From Pectobacterium wasabiae CFBP 3304 (lineage in GTDB: Bacteria; Pseudomonadota; Gammaproteobacteria; Enterobacterales; Enterobacteriaceae), in the NCBI RefSeq assembly GCF_001742185.1, contig NZ_CP015750.1, forward strand, positions 496,001 through 560,000: DNA of 64,000 nucleotides, given 5' to 3'. Both the position numbers and the translations under genes were made by a program. The notes beneath the pieces are model-generated. The model saw only the letters and a program-made list of their open reading frames with translations, was not told where the DNA came from and searched no databases. This document shows, in pieces, positions 1 through 10,257 of the stretch (position 1 is the first letter of the stretch; every line of letters starts with the position of its first letter).

Positions 1-168
1 CATGTCCGGCGCATTCCCCTTGATTATGACGGTTTTGTTTGGAATAGCAGAACAACGAGAGGAAAGCAGGAAGTAAAGTGTCATTACGTGGCAAATATCG
101 TGTCGAACGATAACAAAATAGTGCACGCGGCTTCAGCACCGCACGCCGTTTATGCTCAGGCGCACAGG
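1..168. other. Intergenic edge downstream of rseC
   Basis: No gene is visible. In E. coli lepA follows rseC on the same strand. A CAT at bases 1-3 would read as an ATG leftwards on the minus strand, but three bases are not enough to call a start. No clear terminator was seen. Confidence 0.4.
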
Positions 169-621
169 TCAATTTTGTAACAGCGTTCCAGGTAGCGCGA
201 TTTGCAGGATAACAGGCTCATAACGCTTATTTTTACCTAATCGCTTTGCCCAGCGTTTAACGCCGATAAACGCCAAACAGCCCCCCAACAATGCGCCGAT
301 AACCGCAGCCAGATCGGTGCTGAATAACGTTTGGAATATCACAGCCCCGAACAGCAATCCAACCAACGGAACAAAGTAAACCAGAGCGGCAGAAAGCAGC
401 AACCGCCCCTCGGAAATACCCAATTCCACTTTTTGTCCGACATCCAAAGGACGATCGTAAGGGACATACAGCGTATTTTCGGCGGAAAGCCCAAGCTGAC
501 TTAATAGGCCAGTTCCACACGACGAGCGAGATTTACAACTACCACACCCCGCGCTTGGCTCACACCGCAGTTCTGCGATTCCATCCTGCCATGACACAAC
601 CGTTGCCCACTCTTTGATCAT
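169..621 (-). CDS. rseC: SoxR-reducing / sigma-E system protein RseC
   Basis: Inner-membrane protein of the RseC/MucC family, linked in E. coli to the sigma-E operon and to reduction of the SoxR iron-sulfur cluster. The 150-residue product has an N-terminal Cys cluster (C20, C26, C29, C35) and two hydrophobic segments at about residues 73-99 and 104-118, followed by a basic tail. It is the last gene of rpoE-rseA-rseB-rseC, and its ATG overlaps the rseB stop in an ATGA, so the two are translationally coupled. E. coli RseC is slightly longer (159 aa). Family and synteny agree fully. Confidence 0.95.
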   Translation of the reverse strand: MIKEWATVVSWQDGIAELRCEPSAGCGSCKSRSSCGTGLLSQLGLSAENTLYVPYDRPLDVGQKVELGISEGRLLLSAALVYFVPLVGLLFGAVIFQTLFSTDLAAVIGALLGGCLAFIGVKRWAKRLGKNKRYEPVILQIALPGTLLQN

Positions 622-1580
622 GGTTGCACCTTCAGAACAATACTTTCAGCCACGCGCTTAGCCGTAGAGGGCGGAATATCACCGACAACGGTAATCTCGT
701 GATTGCCCCGCATGACAGTGTAAATAGAGCGTCGACCGGTGAGCAGTGACTGCTCCTCACTCATGTCAGAAGACGGGTTAATATTAATCGAAAAACTAAA
801 CAGACCATCGCTGTACAGGCGTGTTTCCATCGGAAGAGATGATCCGGGCAAGATTTTTTTGCTATGCGAAAGCGCTTTCATTCCTGTAGGCAACCATTCT
901 GGCTCCCAAGAAAAATCGCCTTTTTCTGCGGCAGGCGCGGGTAGAACAGAAGGCAATGTGATCCCTTCTAGCGGACGCATTACGCTCACCACATCATCAT
1001 CAACAATTAGCGATGTTGTTAAGAATTGTTCCAACCGCTTGTCACCATTACGATCCTGTAAATCGATACGCAATGGAAGTTTAGATTCTGCATCAATCCA
1101 CACGGTATAACTGTAGCGTGTGCCATCGCGTGAAATAACGCGAACGCCCAGTGCCAGACGATCGGCAATACGCACCCGCCCATCTGCGGGAACAAAATCA
1201 TAATAGGGCGATAACTTCTGGAAATCGGCAAAGACGAGGGAAGGGAGAGAGTCGACGATATGATCGCTGGCGAGTGTAAATGGCTCAAAACCGGGATCGA
1301 AGTAGCTGACCTCATTGCCACGCTGCACAATTTCGCGCCGCGGGCCATCCATAAATAGCAGTTGCGCCAAGGAATGATTGTTGACCACGGCATGACGATA
1401 CCGTACCGACTCGAATCCTTGCGGGGTGATGTTGATAAATGAAATTTCGTAATTCAGAGAACGAACTGCGCCATTCATCTGCTGCAGCAGCGCGCCCGGC
1501 TCAACATTTTGAGCCGGAGCGAACGTAGAATAAAACAGGCTGCCAATCAGAAAACAGGCGGCGGACCAGGCATGCTTCAT
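618..1580 (-). CDS. rseB: Sigma-E regulatory periplasmic protein RseB
   Basis: Periplasmic sensor that binds the periplasmic domain of RseA and shields it from DegS until mislocalised lipopolysaccharide is sensed. The 320-residue product begins with a Sec signal peptide (charged MKHAW, hydrophobic core, likely cleavage near residue 23 after APA). The rest is a MucB/RseB-type domain. Its start overlaps the last base of rseA and its end overlaps rseC, so the genes are translated as a unit. Length matches the family (about 318 aa). Confidence 0.96.
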   Translation of the reverse strand: MKHAWSAACFLIGSLFYSTFAPAQNVEPGALLQQMNGAVRSLNYEISFINITPQGFESVRYRHAVVNNHSLAQLLFMDGPRREIVQRGNEVSYFDPGFEPFTLASDHIVDSLPSLVFADFQKLSPYYDFVPADGRVRIADRLALGVRVISRDGTRYSYTVWIDAESKLPLRIDLQDRNGDKRLEQFLTTSLIVDDDVVSVMRPLEGITLPSVLPAPAAEKGDFSWEPEWLPTGMKALSHSKKILPGSSLPMETRLYSDGLFSFSININPSSDMSEEQSLLTGRRSIYTVMRGNHEITVVGDIPPSTAKRVAESIVLKVQP

Positions 1581-2227
1581 TACCGAGGCTGTGTTCCTAA
1601 TGATTGAGTACCGGGAACCTGAATGGCCGCTTGCTGATCGTCCTGTGGCAGAGCATGCTCTGCATGCAACCGACGCTGTAATTCGTAGTCCTGCAAAATA
1701 GCGTTAAGGCGGTTACGCTGCATATCAGATTTCTGTTGCCCGCTGTGAGGAGCAATATTCTCTGACGGCACGCCCAGACTCACAGGGGAAGCCGTACCCA
1801 TAGCGGGTAAGGTACTGAATACGCCGGATTCCACAACATGTTCGGGCGCATTACCTTGCTGATAATTTTGTACACCGACAATCACGGCTAAAGAGACGCA
1901 GGCAGCAACACCGACTTGCGTCAGTTGGCTGCCCCACGGGCGGATTTTGTGCCAGAACGGCATCTTCATCCACTCGACAGGTTGTGGCTGAGATTCAGGC
2001 TGCGCTTGTGGAACTAGACGAACAGGCTCTTTTTCGATTGCAGCGGCAACACGAGAAGCAATGTCCAAGTGAATCACGTTTTCACTCACATCACCACGTA
2101 ACGCATCACGAATTAGATGATAACTTTGCCAACTTTGCTGCAACGCGTCATCCCGTGACAGTGCGCCCAACAGCTCGGAATCTACGGCTTCGCCATCCAT
2201 TAAAGCGGAAAGTTTCTCTTTCTGCAT
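1580..2227 (-). CDS. rseA: Anti-sigma-E factor RseA
   Basis: Single-pass inner-membrane anti-sigma factor that sequesters RpoE on its cytoplasmic side and is destroyed stepwise by DegS, RseP and ClpXP on envelope stress. The 215-residue protein has a cytoplasmic sigma-binding domain (about residues 1-95), one transmembrane helix at about 101-121 and a periplasmic tail rich in Gln. It lies 59 bp after rpoE and overlaps rseB by one base. Assignment rests on sequence resemblance and on operon order, which is as in E. coli. Confidence 0.96.
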   Translation of the reverse strand: MQKEKLSALMDGEAVDSELLGALSRDDALQQSWQSYHLIRDALRGDVSENVIHLDIASRVAAAIEKEPVRLVPQAQPESQPQPVEWMKMPFWHKIRPWGSQLTQVGVAACVSLAVIVGVQNYQQGNAPEHVVESGVFSTLPAMGTASPVSLGVPSENIAPHSGQQKSDMQRNRLNAILQDYELQRRLHAEHALPQDDQQAAIQVPGTQSLGTQPR

Positions 2228-2286
2228 ACCGACACCCTTACCTTGTCAAATCCATCATTAGTCATGCGGATAGCTAGAAACGCTCG

Positions 2287-2862
2287 CTAGCGCTGAATAA
2301 GCGGTTGTACTTTATTATCAATAGCTTCCCGCGCCCGGAAAATACGAGAACGAACCGTGCCGACGGGACAATCCATAATCACGGCAATCTCTTCGTAGCT
2401 TAAACCGTCCAACTCACGCAGCGTAATCGCTAAACGTAAATCTTCCGGTAAAGACTCGATAGTTCGGAAAACTATGCTTCGCAGTTCTTCTGACAACATT
2501 AAATTCTCAGGGTTCGATATTTCTTTCAGCGCACCCGCATTTTCATAGTTTTCCGCGTCATTGGCATCAATGTCGCTAGAAGGCGGACGGCGGCCCTGAG
2601 CTACCAGATAATTCTTGGCCGTATTCACGGCAATACGATACAACCATGTGTAAAACGCACTATCGCCGCGGAATGATTCTAACGCGCGATATGCTTTAAT
2701 AAACGATTCCTGTACCACGTCCGGCACGTCCCCTTGTGGAACATACCGCGATACCAGGCTCGCTACCTTATGCTGATAACGAACGACCAACAAGTTAAAC
2801 GATTTTTGATCGCCCTTTTGGACTCGCTCGACCAGAACCTGATCTGCCAGTTGCTCGCTCAT
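2287..2862 (-). CDS. rpoE: RNA polymerase sigma-E (sigma-24) factor
   Basis: ECF-family sigma factor that drives the envelope stress regulon. The 191-residue product has region 2 (including YRIAVNTAKNYLV) and region 4 with the helix-turn-helix near LDGLSYEEIAVIMDCPVGT. It is nearly invariant relative to E. coli RpoE, with identical length. It heads the rpoE-rseABC operon and is preceded by a sigma-E-type promoter of its own, so it should be autoregulated. The start ATG follows GAGGTA-type sequence weakly resembling a ribosome-binding site. Confidence 0.98.
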   Translation of the reverse strand: MSEQLADQVLVERVQKGDQKSFNLLVVRYQHKVASLVSRYVPQGDVPDVVQESFIKAYRALESFRGDSAFYTWLYRIAVNTAKNYLVAQGRRPPSSDIDANDAENYENAGALKEISNPENLMLSEELRSIVFRTIESLPEDLRLAITLRELDGLSYEEIAVIMDCPVGTVRSRIFRAREAIDNKVQPLIQR

Positions 2863-3261
2863 CCGAGGTAATCTCTACTCAAACCGTTCTCCACACATAA
2901 AATAGTACTGCCAGATATATAAGCCATATTTAGAGCAAGCTCCTCATTAGAACCAAGACATTCAATAAAGTTCCGGGCCATCATTTTTCTTTTACTTAGC
3001 GCCGCAACTCGTCTTTGCGATGCGTATCATGACGCATTCTCTTCATCACACATTGTCTTTATCTGAATACACGGTCTTCATCTGAGACTTCTACGCTCTT
3101 CCCTGGATGATACGATAAATCCGGGGTATTCGCACGATTCACCATGTTGTGCCATTCGCTTATCCTTTATAGCGTAGCGAAGGGACGAAAAACCGATACG
3201 GCAATCGACCATTGGGTGCTAACATCGGATTTCCTCTTCTTTTTGCATCCACGACACAACC
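2863..3261. other. Divergent intergenic region rpoE / nadB
   Basis: A 399-bp non-coding region between divergently transcribed rpoE and nadB. It holds the sigma-E promoter for rpoE (2947-2974). No convincing nadB promoter elements or additional small ORF with a good ribosome-binding site were recognised. Confidence 0.6.
2947..2974 (-). promoter_or_regulatory. Sigma-E-dependent promoter of rpoE
   Basis: On the minus strand a -35 element GGAACTT (2974-2968) is followed after exactly 16 bp by TCTAA (2951-2947), which fits the sigma-E consensus GGAACTT-N16-TCTGA. It points at rpoE, whose start is 85 bp downstream, as expected for the autoregulated promoter known in E. coli. Transcription itself is inferred. 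Confidence 0.85.
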
Positions 3262-4863
3262 ATGCAAACGACCACTGAATACGTCTGTGATGTTTTAATC
3301 ATTGGCAGCGGCGCTGCCGGGCTTTCACTGGCGCTGCGTCTGGCTTCGCAGGCCAACGTGACGGTATTAAGCAAGGGCCCGCTTAACGAAGGCGCGACGT
3401 TTTATGCTCAGGGTGGCATCGCCGCTGTTTTCGATGAAGCCGACACCATTGATTCTCATATCGAAGATACCCTGATCGCTGGCGATGGCCTGTGTGAACG
3501 GGAAGCCGTTGAATTCATCGCCAGCAATGCCAAACACTGCGTGCAATGGCTGATTGAACAAGGCGTGCTATTTGATACCGAAACCAGCACCAGCGGCGAA
3601 GAACGTTATCATCTCACGCGCGAAGGTGGCCATAGCCACCGCCGAATCCTACACGCTGCGGATGCAACCGGAAAAGAAGTAGAAAATACGTTGGTGCAAA
3701 AAGCGTTATCTCATCCGAATATTCGGATTATGGAACGCTGCAACGCCGTCGACTTAATTACCTCCAATAAGCTAGGTTTGCCTGGTACTCGCCGCATTAT
3801 TGGTGCTTATATATGGAACCGTGAGCGGGAACGCGTAGAATCCTGCCGGGCGAAAACGGTCGTTTTAGCAACCGGTGGCGCATCCAAAGTTTATCAATAC
3901 ACCACGAATCCCGATATTTCTTCCGGCGACGGTATCGCCATGGCGTGGCGTGCGGGTTGTCGCGTAGCAAACCTGGAATTCAATCAGTTTCACCCAACCT
4001 GTCTGTTCCATCCACAGGCGCGAAACTTCCTGCTGACGGAAGCATTACGCGGTGAAGGTGCGTACCTTAAACGCCCAGACGGCACACGTTTTATGCCCGA
4101 TTTCGATGCCAGAGGCGAGTTGGCTCCGCGCGATGTGGTCGCCAGAGCCATTGACCATGAGATGAAACGGCTTGGTGCAGACTGCATGTATCTGGACATC
4201 AGCCACAAACCCGAAGCGTTCATCAAACAGCACTTCCCCACCATCGATGAAAAACTACACTCTCTCGGCATCGATCTGACCCGTGAAGCGATACCGATCG
4301 TACCGGCAGCGCACTATACCTGTGGTGGCGTGATGGTCGACCAACATGGGCGTACCGACCTTGACGGCCTGTATGCGATTGGCGAAGTCAGCTATACCGG
4401 ATTGCACGGCGCAAACCGCATGGCATCTAATTCACTGCTGGAATGTCTGGTTTATGGCTGGTCAGCCGCCGAAGATATTTTGCAGCGCTTACCGCAAATC
4501 AAAGCGGTGAAAAAATTGCCGGATTGGGATGAAAGTCAGGTCGACAACTCCGACGAACAGGTGGTGATCCAGCATAACTGGCACGAGCTGCGTTTGTTTA
4601 TGTGGGATTACGTTGGGATCGTGCGCACCACTAAGAGATTAGAACGCGCACAACGCCGCATCCATCTGCTCCAGCAGGAAATCAATGAGTACTACTCTCA
4701 CTTCCGTATTTCCAACAATTTGCTGGAGCTACGTAATCTGGTGCAGGTTGCCGAACTCATCGTCCGCTGTGCGTTGGAAAGGAAAGAAAGTCGCGGGCTG
4801 CATTATACACTGGACTATCCAGAACAGTTCGAGGCACCGACACCAACGATTCTGGTGCCATAA
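3262..4863 (+). CDS. nadB: L-aspartate oxidase
   Basis: FAD flavoprotein that oxidises L-aspartate to iminoaspartate, the first step of de novo NAD synthesis, in the cytoplasm. The 533-residue product has the N-terminal dinucleotide-binding motif [11 protein letters not shown] at residues 15-25, the active-site [16 protein letters not shown] stretch, and a C-terminal helical domain of the succinate dehydrogenase flavoprotein family. It is divergent from rpoE as in E. coli. Length is about that of E. coli NadB (540 aa). Confidence 0.97.
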   Translation: MQTTTEYVCDVLIIGSGAAGLSLALRLASQANVTVLSKGPLNEGATFYAQGGIAAVFDEADTIDSHIEDTLIAGDGLCEREAVEFIASNAKHCVQWLIEQGVLFDTETSTSGEERYHLTREGGHSHRRILHAADATGKEVENTLVQKALSHPNIRIMERCNAVDLITSNKLGLPGTRRIIGAYIWNRERERVESCRAKTVVLATGGASKVYQYTTNPDISSGDGIAMAWRAGCRVANLEFNQFHPTCLFHPQARNFLLTEALRGEGAYLKRPDGTRFMPDFDARGELAPRDVVARAIDHEMKRLGADCMYLDISHKPEAFIKQHFPTIDEKLHSLGIDLTREAIPIVPAAHYTCGGVMVDQHGRTDLDGLYAIGEVSYTGLHGANRMASNSLLECLVYGWSAAEDILQRLPQIKAVKKLPDWDESQVDNSDEQVVIQHNWHELRLFMWDYVGIVRTTKRLERAQRRIHLLQQEINEYYSHFRISNNLLELRNLVQVAELIVRCALERKESRGLHYTLDYPEQFEAPTPTILVP

Positions 4864-4908
4864 TTCATAAAAATCGTGGTTCACAAAAACCATAGTTCAC
4901 TCAGAAAA

Positions 4909-4935
4909 GGCAGACGCGGCGACAAAGCGTCTGCC
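4909..4935 (-). terminator. Intrinsic terminator between nadB and trmN
   Basis: A perfect 9-bp stem (GGCAGACGC / GCGTCTGCC) with a 9-nt loop. On the minus strand the stem is followed by TTTTCTG, so it works best for trmN and may also act on nadB transcripts. Confidence 0.75.
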
Positions 4936-4937
4936 AC

Positions 4938-5684
4938 CTACATGAAAAGATAAAAATCTTTTGTCAGTTGCTGAAAGTCCATCGAATAACGCCTTTCTGC
5001 ATCACGGATTACCAATGAGGAATTCACACATCCCCTTTCCTGACGAGACAGCGTCAGCAAAACGCGGTGCACAGGTCTCTCTTCCTGTTCAGATACGCAA
5101 AGCTGCTGCTGGACATGCCAATTATGTTGCTGCGCCAGAGGAATAAAGTGCTCCGCAACCTGAACGGGTAGCACCACGCAAAAAAGCCCTTCAGGCATCA
5201 GCAACTGATGAGCACAGCACAATAGCACGTCATGGGTTAACAAGGTGGTGTAGCGCGCCTGTTCACGCTGAGCTGAACCACACGCGATCCCCGGCGGAAA
5301 ATAAGGCGGATTACTTATAATCAACGAATAATCAGTACTTCGCGTCGCGGTGAAACCCACGATATCTTCAGCATAAACCGTTATTCTGTCAGCCCATGGA
5401 GAGGCTGCAATATTTTCTTTTGCCTGCTGACTGGCCGCGCTATCCAGTTCGACGGCATCAATCTGAACATGCTGTTCAGAACGCTGCGCCAGCATCAGCG
5501 CGAGGAGACCGGAACCGCTGCCGATATCCAGAATTCGCATGTCTGAGGACACGGGCGCCCAGGCCCCCAGCAAAATACCATCGGTTCCAACCTTCATTGC
5601 ACAGCGATCGTGCGCTACAAAAAATTGCTTGAAGGTGAATCCATCCCGACGCAATGTCAGTTTATTATCAGCCTGATGACTCAT
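4938..5684 (-). CDS. trmN: tRNA1(Val) (adenine(37)-N6)-methyltransferase
   Basis: SAM-dependent enzyme (YfiC/TrmN6) that methylates A37 of tRNA-Val(UAC), the same tRNA encoded three times in this window at 12.0-12.3 kb. It has the class I SAM-binding motif [11 protein letters not shown] and the catalytic NPPY motif (SNPPYFPPG) of N6-adenine methyltransferases. The open frame extends upstream to 5966, but I place the start at the ATG of MSHQADNK, giving 248 residues against about 245 in E. coli; the upstream extension has no family resemblance and would run into srmB. Confidence 0.92.
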   Translation of the reverse strand: MSHQADNKLTLRRDGFTFKQFFVAHDRCAMKVGTDGILLGAWAPVSSDMRILDIGSGSGLLALMLAQRSEQHVQIDAVELDSAASQQAKENIAASPWADRITVYAEDIVGFTATRSTDYSLIISNPPYFPPGIACGSAQREQARYTTLLTHDVLLCCAHQLLMPEGLFCVVLPVQVAEHFIPLAQQHNWHVQQQLCVSEQEERPVHRVLLTLSRQERGCVNSSLVIRDAERRYSMDFQQLTKDFYLFM

Positions 5685-5818
5685 GAAAATAAGATTCCAA
5701 ACGCAAACCGCAGTAGCATAGGTGAAACATCCGTGCAGGAAAAGTGCCGATGTCTGCTTAAACAGGTGAAGAAATCGGCCAATCCGTCTATAATCGGCGC
5801 CCCAAATAGAGGTAGACC

Positions 5819-7144
5819 ATGACTGTAACCAATTTTTCCGAGCTCGATCTTGATGAAAGCCTGTTAGACGCCCTGCGCGATATGGGTTATGAACGTCCGA
5901 CTGCGATTCAAGCCGAGGCAATCCCTCCGGCGATGGAAGGCCGCGACGTACTGGGCTCCGCGCCAACAGGAACAGGTAAAACCGCCGCCTATCTGCTGCC
6001 GGTTTTGCAGCATCTTATCGATTTTCCTCGTAAAAAATCAGGTCCACCTCGTATTCTGATCCTCACGCCAACTCGTGAGCTCGCTATGCAGGTTGCCGAT
6101 CAGGCGCGTGCATTTGCGGCGCATACGCATCTGGATATCGCCACAATCACTGGCGGCGTGGCATATATGAACCACGCAGAAGTGTTCAGTGAGAATCAGG
6201 ACGTCGTCGTCGCGACGACTGGCCGTTTGCTGCAATACATCAAAGAAGAAAACTTCGATTGCCGCGCGGTAGAAACACTGATTCTGGATGAAGCGGACAG
6301 AATGCTGGATATGGGCTTCGCCCAGGATATTGAACACATCGCCGGAGAAACCCGCTGGCGCAAGCAAACGCTGCTGTTTTCTGCGACGCTGGAAGGGGAC
6401 GCGATCAAGGATTTCGCCGAGCGTCTGCTCAACGAACCAGTTGAAATCGAATCCGACCCATCGCGTCGGGAACGTAAAAAAATTCTGCAATGGTATTACC
6501 GCGCCGACGATCTCAAACACAAAACGGCCCTGCTCTGCAATCAGTTAAAACAGCCAGATGTGACACGCTCAATCATCTTTGTACGCAAGCGTGAGCGGGT
6601 GCATGAGCTGGTATCCTGGCTGCATGAAGCTGGCATTAACTCATGCTATCTCGAAGGCGAAATGGTGCAAGCTAAGCGTAATGAGGCGATCAAACGCATG
6701 AGCGATGGCCGGGTTAACGTGCTGGTAGCAACAGATATCGCCGCGCGTGGTATTGATATTAACGATGTCAGCCACGTATTTAACTTCGACTTGCCGCGTA
6801 CAGCAGATACTTACCTTCACCGTATCGGCCGCACCGGCCGCGCGGGTCGCAAAGGCTGTGCCATCTCTTTCGTTGAAGCGCACGATCACCTGCTGCTGGG
6901 AAAAATCAGCCGCTACCTGAATGAGCCGCTAAAACCGCGCGTCATTGAGGAACTTCGCCCAGAGACCAAAGCGCCAAGCGCCAAAACCACGGGCAAACCG
7001 TCGAAAAAAGTGCTCGCTAAGCGGAAAGAGAAAAAAGAGAAGGAAAAAGAAAAAGTTAAAGTGAAGGTTCGCGATCGCGACAGTAAAAATGTCGGTAAGC
7101 GTCGCCAGCCAACAAAGAAAACTGACGAACCGTCTGCTGAATAA
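5819..7144 (+). CDS. srmB: ATP-dependent RNA helicase SrmB
   Basis: DEAD-box helicase that helps early assembly of the 50S ribosomal subunit. Motifs appear in order: Q-motif region, Walker A ([10 protein letters not shown]), PTRELA, DEAD within [15 protein letters not shown] (FSATLEG), and HRIGRTGR near residue 340. The 441-residue product ends in a basic Lys/Glu-rich tail (about 390-441), a typical RNA-binding extension. It is divergent from trmN with a 134-bp gap, the same neighbourhood as in E. coli. Confidence 0.97.
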   Translation: MTVTNFSELDLDESLLDALRDMGYERPTAIQAEAIPPAMEGRDVLGSAPTGTGKTAAYLLPVLQHLIDFPRKKSGPPRILILTPTRELAMQVADQARAFAAHTHLDIATITGGVAYMNHAEVFSENQDVVVATTGRLLQYIKEENFDCRAVETLILDEADRMLDMGFAQDIEHIAGETRWRKQTLLFSATLEGDAIKDFAERLLNEPVEIESDPSRRERKKILQWYYRADDLKHKTALLCNQLKQPDVTRSIIFVRKRERVHELVSWLHEAGINSCYLEGEMVQAKRNEAIKRMSDGRVNVLVATDIAARGIDINDVSHVFNFDLPRTADTYLHRIGRTGRAGRKGCAISFVEAHDHLLLGKISRYLNEPLKPRVIEELRPETKAPSAKTTGKPSKKVLAKRKEKKEKEKEKVKVKVRDRDSKNVGKRRQPTKKTDEPSAE

Positions 7145-7170
7145 AACTGTCGATATTTTATATAGATATA

Positions 7171-7196
7171 AAAAAGGGAGCTTCGGCTCCCTTTCT
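7171..7196. terminator. Bidirectional terminator between srmB and grcA
   Basis: A stem AAAGGGAGC / GCTCCCTTT around a TTCG tetraloop, flanked by an A-run on the left and Ts on the right, placed between convergent srmB and grcA. It can serve both strands. Confidence 0.85.
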
Positions 7197-7216
7197 GTTA
7201 ATGCTTGAGTAACAGC

Positions 7217-7600
7217 TTACAGGCTCGCGGTAAAAGTACGAGCGATAACGTCGCGCTGTTGTTCCGGCGTCAGTGAGTTGAAACGAACAGCGTAGCCAGA
7301 TACGCGGATAGTCAGTTGCGGATAGTTTTCCGGGTGCTTAACGGCATCTTCCAGCGTCTCACGGCGCAGAACGTTGACGTTCAGGTGTTGACCACCTTCC
7401 ACACGCACTTCAGGTTTGATTTCCAACGGAATTTCACGATACTCGATTTGACCCAGATCGCTCACTGGAACGATTTGGTCTTCGCTATAACCCGATTTAG
7501 CACATACGCAACGCGCCTGTGATTTCTCTTCATCCAGCAACCAGAAGGAATTGATCAGAGCGCTGTCGTTAGCCTTGGTGATTTGAATACCAGTAACCAT
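7217..7600 (-). CDS. grcA: Autonomous glycyl radical cofactor GrcA (YfiD)
   Basis: Small protein that replaces the damaged glycyl-radical domain of pyruvate formate-lyase after oxygen exposure. The 127-residue product carries the C-terminal glycyl radical motif RVSGYAVRF, near-identical to the end of PflB, and matches E. coli YfiD in length. Upstream lie two FNR-like boxes 53 bp apart, the spacing reported for E. coli yfiD, so it should be induced when oxygen falls. Confidence 0.97.
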   Translation of the reverse strand: MVTGIQITKANDSALINSFWLLDEEKSQARCVCAKSGYSEDQIVPVSDLGQIEYREIPLEIKPEVRVEGGQHLNVNVLRRETLEDAVKHPENYPQLTIRVSGYAVRFNSLTPEQQRDVIARTFTASL

Positions 7601-7767
7601 AATTGCCTCCGTAAAACGGCGTGTTATTGTCTTAGTTAAAAACCGACATCGTTAAAAACTAGCTTAGTAAAAATCGCTATCGGCAAAAAAACTGCCAGAT
7701 TTCATAACGATCGTATAAAACTATGTATCTCTGTTCTCTTATATACCAGTCTGATAACCAGACATCC

Positions 7768-7781
7768 TTGACTTAAATCAA
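7768..7781 (-). promoter_or_regulatory. FNR box (promoter-proximal) for grcA
   Basis: TTGACTTAAATCAA matches the FNR consensus TTGAT-N4-ATCAA at 9 of 10 positions. Its centre (7774.5) would lie at about -40.5 if transcription starts near 7734, and a TATATA at 7740-7745 (minus strand) is in place as the -10 element. Confidence 0.8.
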
Positions 7782-7820
7782 TTTTAAAACCCATCAACCT
7801 AGTAGCGCACTGGCAATATA

Positions 7821-7834
7821 TTGTTTTATATCAA
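7821..7834 (-). promoter_or_regulatory. FNR box (upstream) for grcA
   Basis: TTGTTTTATATCAA, a weaker FNR-like site centred at 7827.5, exactly 53 bp from the proximal box. E. coli yfiD has sites at -40.5 and -93.5, also 53 bp apart, where the upstream site tunes expression to microaerobic conditions. Conservation of the spacing supports the call despite the weaker match. Confidence 0.65.
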
Positions 7835-7990
7835 TTTTACCAACACACCGAATTGCAAATATTTTTGTAAATTTTCAATTTTTTTTCAATAAAAGACCCT
7901 TTCATCCCGACAATTGCGGTTACGGTTTTACCTCGGCACGATAGATCGGTAAGCTACCTACAACACCATTTAACCTGTAAAAAAGAGTGC

Positions 7991-8680
7991 ATGATGGCGA
8001 CCTCTCTCACTTGGCATGACGTGCTGGCACAAGAAAAGCAGCAGCCTTACTTCATCAACACCCTTGAATTCGTAGGGAAAGAACGGGCTGCTGGTAAGAC
8101 GATTTATCCCCCGCAGAAGGATGTTTTTAACGCGTTCCGCTTTACCGAACTGAATCAAGTCAAAATCGTCATTCTGGGGCAAGATCCTTATCACGGCCCA
8201 AATCAGGCACACGGGCTGTCATTTTCTGTACGTCCGGGCGTCCCCGCCCCACCTTCTTTGGGTAACATTTATAAAGAACTGGCGAACGACATCCCTGGAT
8301 TTGAAATTCCACGGCACGGTTTTCTGCAAAGCTGGGCGGAGCAAGGCGTTTTACTGCTAAACACGGTATTAACGGTTGAAGCTGGGCAAGCGCACTCACA
8401 TGCCAATCTGGGCTGGGAAACTTTTACTGATCGCGTCATTGCTGCATTAAATGAACAGCGGGAAGGTTTGGTCTTTCTCTTGTGGGGCTCGCATGCACAG
8501 AAAAAAGGCAACATCATTGACCAACAGCGCCACCATATTCTGAAATCGCCGCACCCTTCCCCACTGTCTGCACACCGTGGATTTCTGGGCTGTAAGCATT
8601 TTTCGCAGGCCAATCAGCTTCTGGAACAGCAAGGATTATCGCCAATAGACTGGACGCCAAGGCTTCCGGAAGAGGCCTAA
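7991..8680 (+). CDS. ung: Uracil-DNA glycosylase
   Basis: Removes uracil from DNA in base excision repair. The family 1 UDG motifs are clear: the water-activating motif GQDPYHGP (Asp at residue 65) and the C-terminal [10 protein letters not shown] loop that inserts into the minor groove. The 229 residues match E. coli Ung. Two adjacent ATGs (7991 and 7994) are possible starts; the sequence AAAAGAG upstream cannot separate them. It is divergent from grcA, as in E. coli. Confidence 0.97.
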   Translation: MMATSLTWHDVLAQEKQQPYFINTLEFVGKERAAGKTIYPPQKDVFNAFRFTELNQVKIVILGQDPYHGPNQAHGLSFSVRPGVPAPPSLGNIYKELANDIPGFEIPRHGFLQSWAEQGVLLLNTVLTVEAGQAHSHANLGWETFTDRVIAALNEQREGLVFLLWGSHAQKKGNIIDQQRHHILKSPHPSPLSAHRGFLGCKHFSQANQLLEQQGLSPIDWTPRLPEEA

Positions 8681-8857
8681 GCGGTAACGGTTTGGTTGTT
8701 TTCAAACAATGGGAGCAACCGACTACCCTTTACAAAGAACCGTTTATAAAAAATCGTTAACAAGAAGCTACTTACACGTGTATTAAGCAAATGAAAAACG
8801 TTGATTGAATGCGGATAAGTCGAGAAAAAGAAATGACTAGGAAATAACGCGATGATT

Positions 8858-8933
<76 letters not shown>

Positions 8934-8980
8934 ACAACGTGTGGAATGTTCGTGATAACTAACCAAACAGAGGGAGTGTT

Positions 8981-9056
<76 letters not shown>

Positions 9057-9305
9057 GTATCTTACAGCATTACCGTAAAGGCAAGTACTGTGCGAACGCG
9101 TCGCATAATATGAAACCCGATTAGCAGTGTCAACGGCTAAATCCGGTTATCCGATCAACCGCTGAAAAAGACGCCAAAGGTAAGAAAAAAAAGGCGGCAA
9201 TTTCGGTGTCATATCATCATAAGCACAATAAAAGCTGCCAACGATAACGCGATTTATTATCATCGCTCTACGTTACGCTTTTGTCTTCTATTAAGCACCC
9301 AGCAC

Positions 9306-10190
9306 ATGCGCTATTTTCCTATGATTGTATTTTCTCTGATGGTATCAACATCTGGCATATTGCCCGTTCGGGCTGAGCCGACTACTCCTGATATTACCGA
9401 ACAAGCAAAAGCTCAATTTGAGATCAGGCACGTTGAGATGCAAAGCGGCGCACAACATTCCTATCGACTTTTCATCGCGCTTCCCCGTCAACCCGCACCA
9501 GAAGGCGGCTATCCGGTGCTGTACATGCTGGACGGCAATGCCCAGTTTCCCGTTGCCGTAAATAGCTATAACGCGAAAAATGGCGCGGCACCGCTGATTG
9601 TCGCTATCGGTTATCCGATCGATAAGCCTTACGATATTCCCGCCAGAACGCGAGACTACACGCCACCAACCACACTCACCGACCCAGATTTTGCCGCAGG
9701 CGGCGAAGCTGAGGCGTTTTATCAATTCCTGCAATCCACGGTAAAACCCTGGGTTGAAGCGAACTACGCCGTGAATAAGCAAAAACAAACGCTGGCCGGA
9801 CACTCTTTCGGCGGTCTGTTTACGCTCTATACGCTTTTTAACCACACCGAATCTTTCCAGCGTTATGTTGCCGCAAGCCCATCTATCTGGTGGGGAAATG
9901 GCGTTGCGATTCCGGCAAGAATGCCGCTGCTCGCTACACCGCCGCAGTCAATTACCGTCACGGCAGGGGCAAATGAAGATGAGCCAGCCAAAACACAGGC
10001 GGGTAAACCCGTTGATGAAAAGCGGGCAGAACGGCTCAGCCAGAGAAAAATGGTGGAAAGAGCAAAAACGCTAGCTGACCGGCTCAATGAGCAAGGCACA
10101 AAAGCCGACTTTATTCTGTTCCCAGGAAAAGGACATGGCGACGTGATCCCTGATGCTATCGGCAAAGCGGTCGCTATCGCTGGTCAATAA
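9306..10190 (+). CDS. Exported alpha/beta-hydrolase, putative (IroE/Fes-like) esterase
   Basis: A 294-residue protein of the putative esterase family (the fold of enterobactin esterases and IroE). It starts with a Sec signal peptide (about residues 1-23, cleavage near VRA-EP). The nucleophile elbow GHSFGG places the catalytic Ser at residue 167, and a GKGHGD motif near the C-terminus supplies the likely catalytic His. The substrate is unknown: relatives hydrolyse cyclic siderophores, but no siderophore genes lie nearby, so a general periplasmic esterase is equally possible. It is convergent with gltX and shares a terminator. Confidence 0.8.
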   Translation: MRYFPMIVFSLMVSTSGILPVRAEPTTPDITEQAKAQFEIRHVEMQSGAQHSYRLFIALPRQPAPEGGYPVLYMLDGNAQFPVAVNSYNAKNGAAPLIVAIGYPIDKPYDIPARTRDYTPPTTLTDPDFAAGGEAEAFYQFLQSTVKPWVEANYAVNKQKQTLAGHSFGGLFTLYTLFNHTESFQRYVAASPSIWWGNGVAIPARMPLLATPPQSITVTAGANEDEPAKTQAGKPVDEKRAERLSQRKMVERAKTLADRLNEQGTKADFILFPGKGHGDVIPDAIGKAVAIAGQ

Positions 10191-10207
10191 TCATTATTCG
10201 ATGTCAT

Positions 10208-10240
10208 AAAAAACCCCGACATTTTGCCGGGGTCTGTTCT
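10208..10240. terminator. Terminator between the esterase gene and gltX
   Basis: An A-run, CCCCG / CGGGG stem and a T-rich tail, located between convergent genes. It is a plausible bidirectional intrinsic terminator. Confidence 0.7.
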
Positions 10241-10257
10241 ATATAGCACTATAACGA

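Noticed and set aside
5685..5966. A longer TrmN reading frame
   Set aside because: It would overlap srmB on the other strand and has no resemblance to the methyltransferase family; MSHQADNK gives the expected length.
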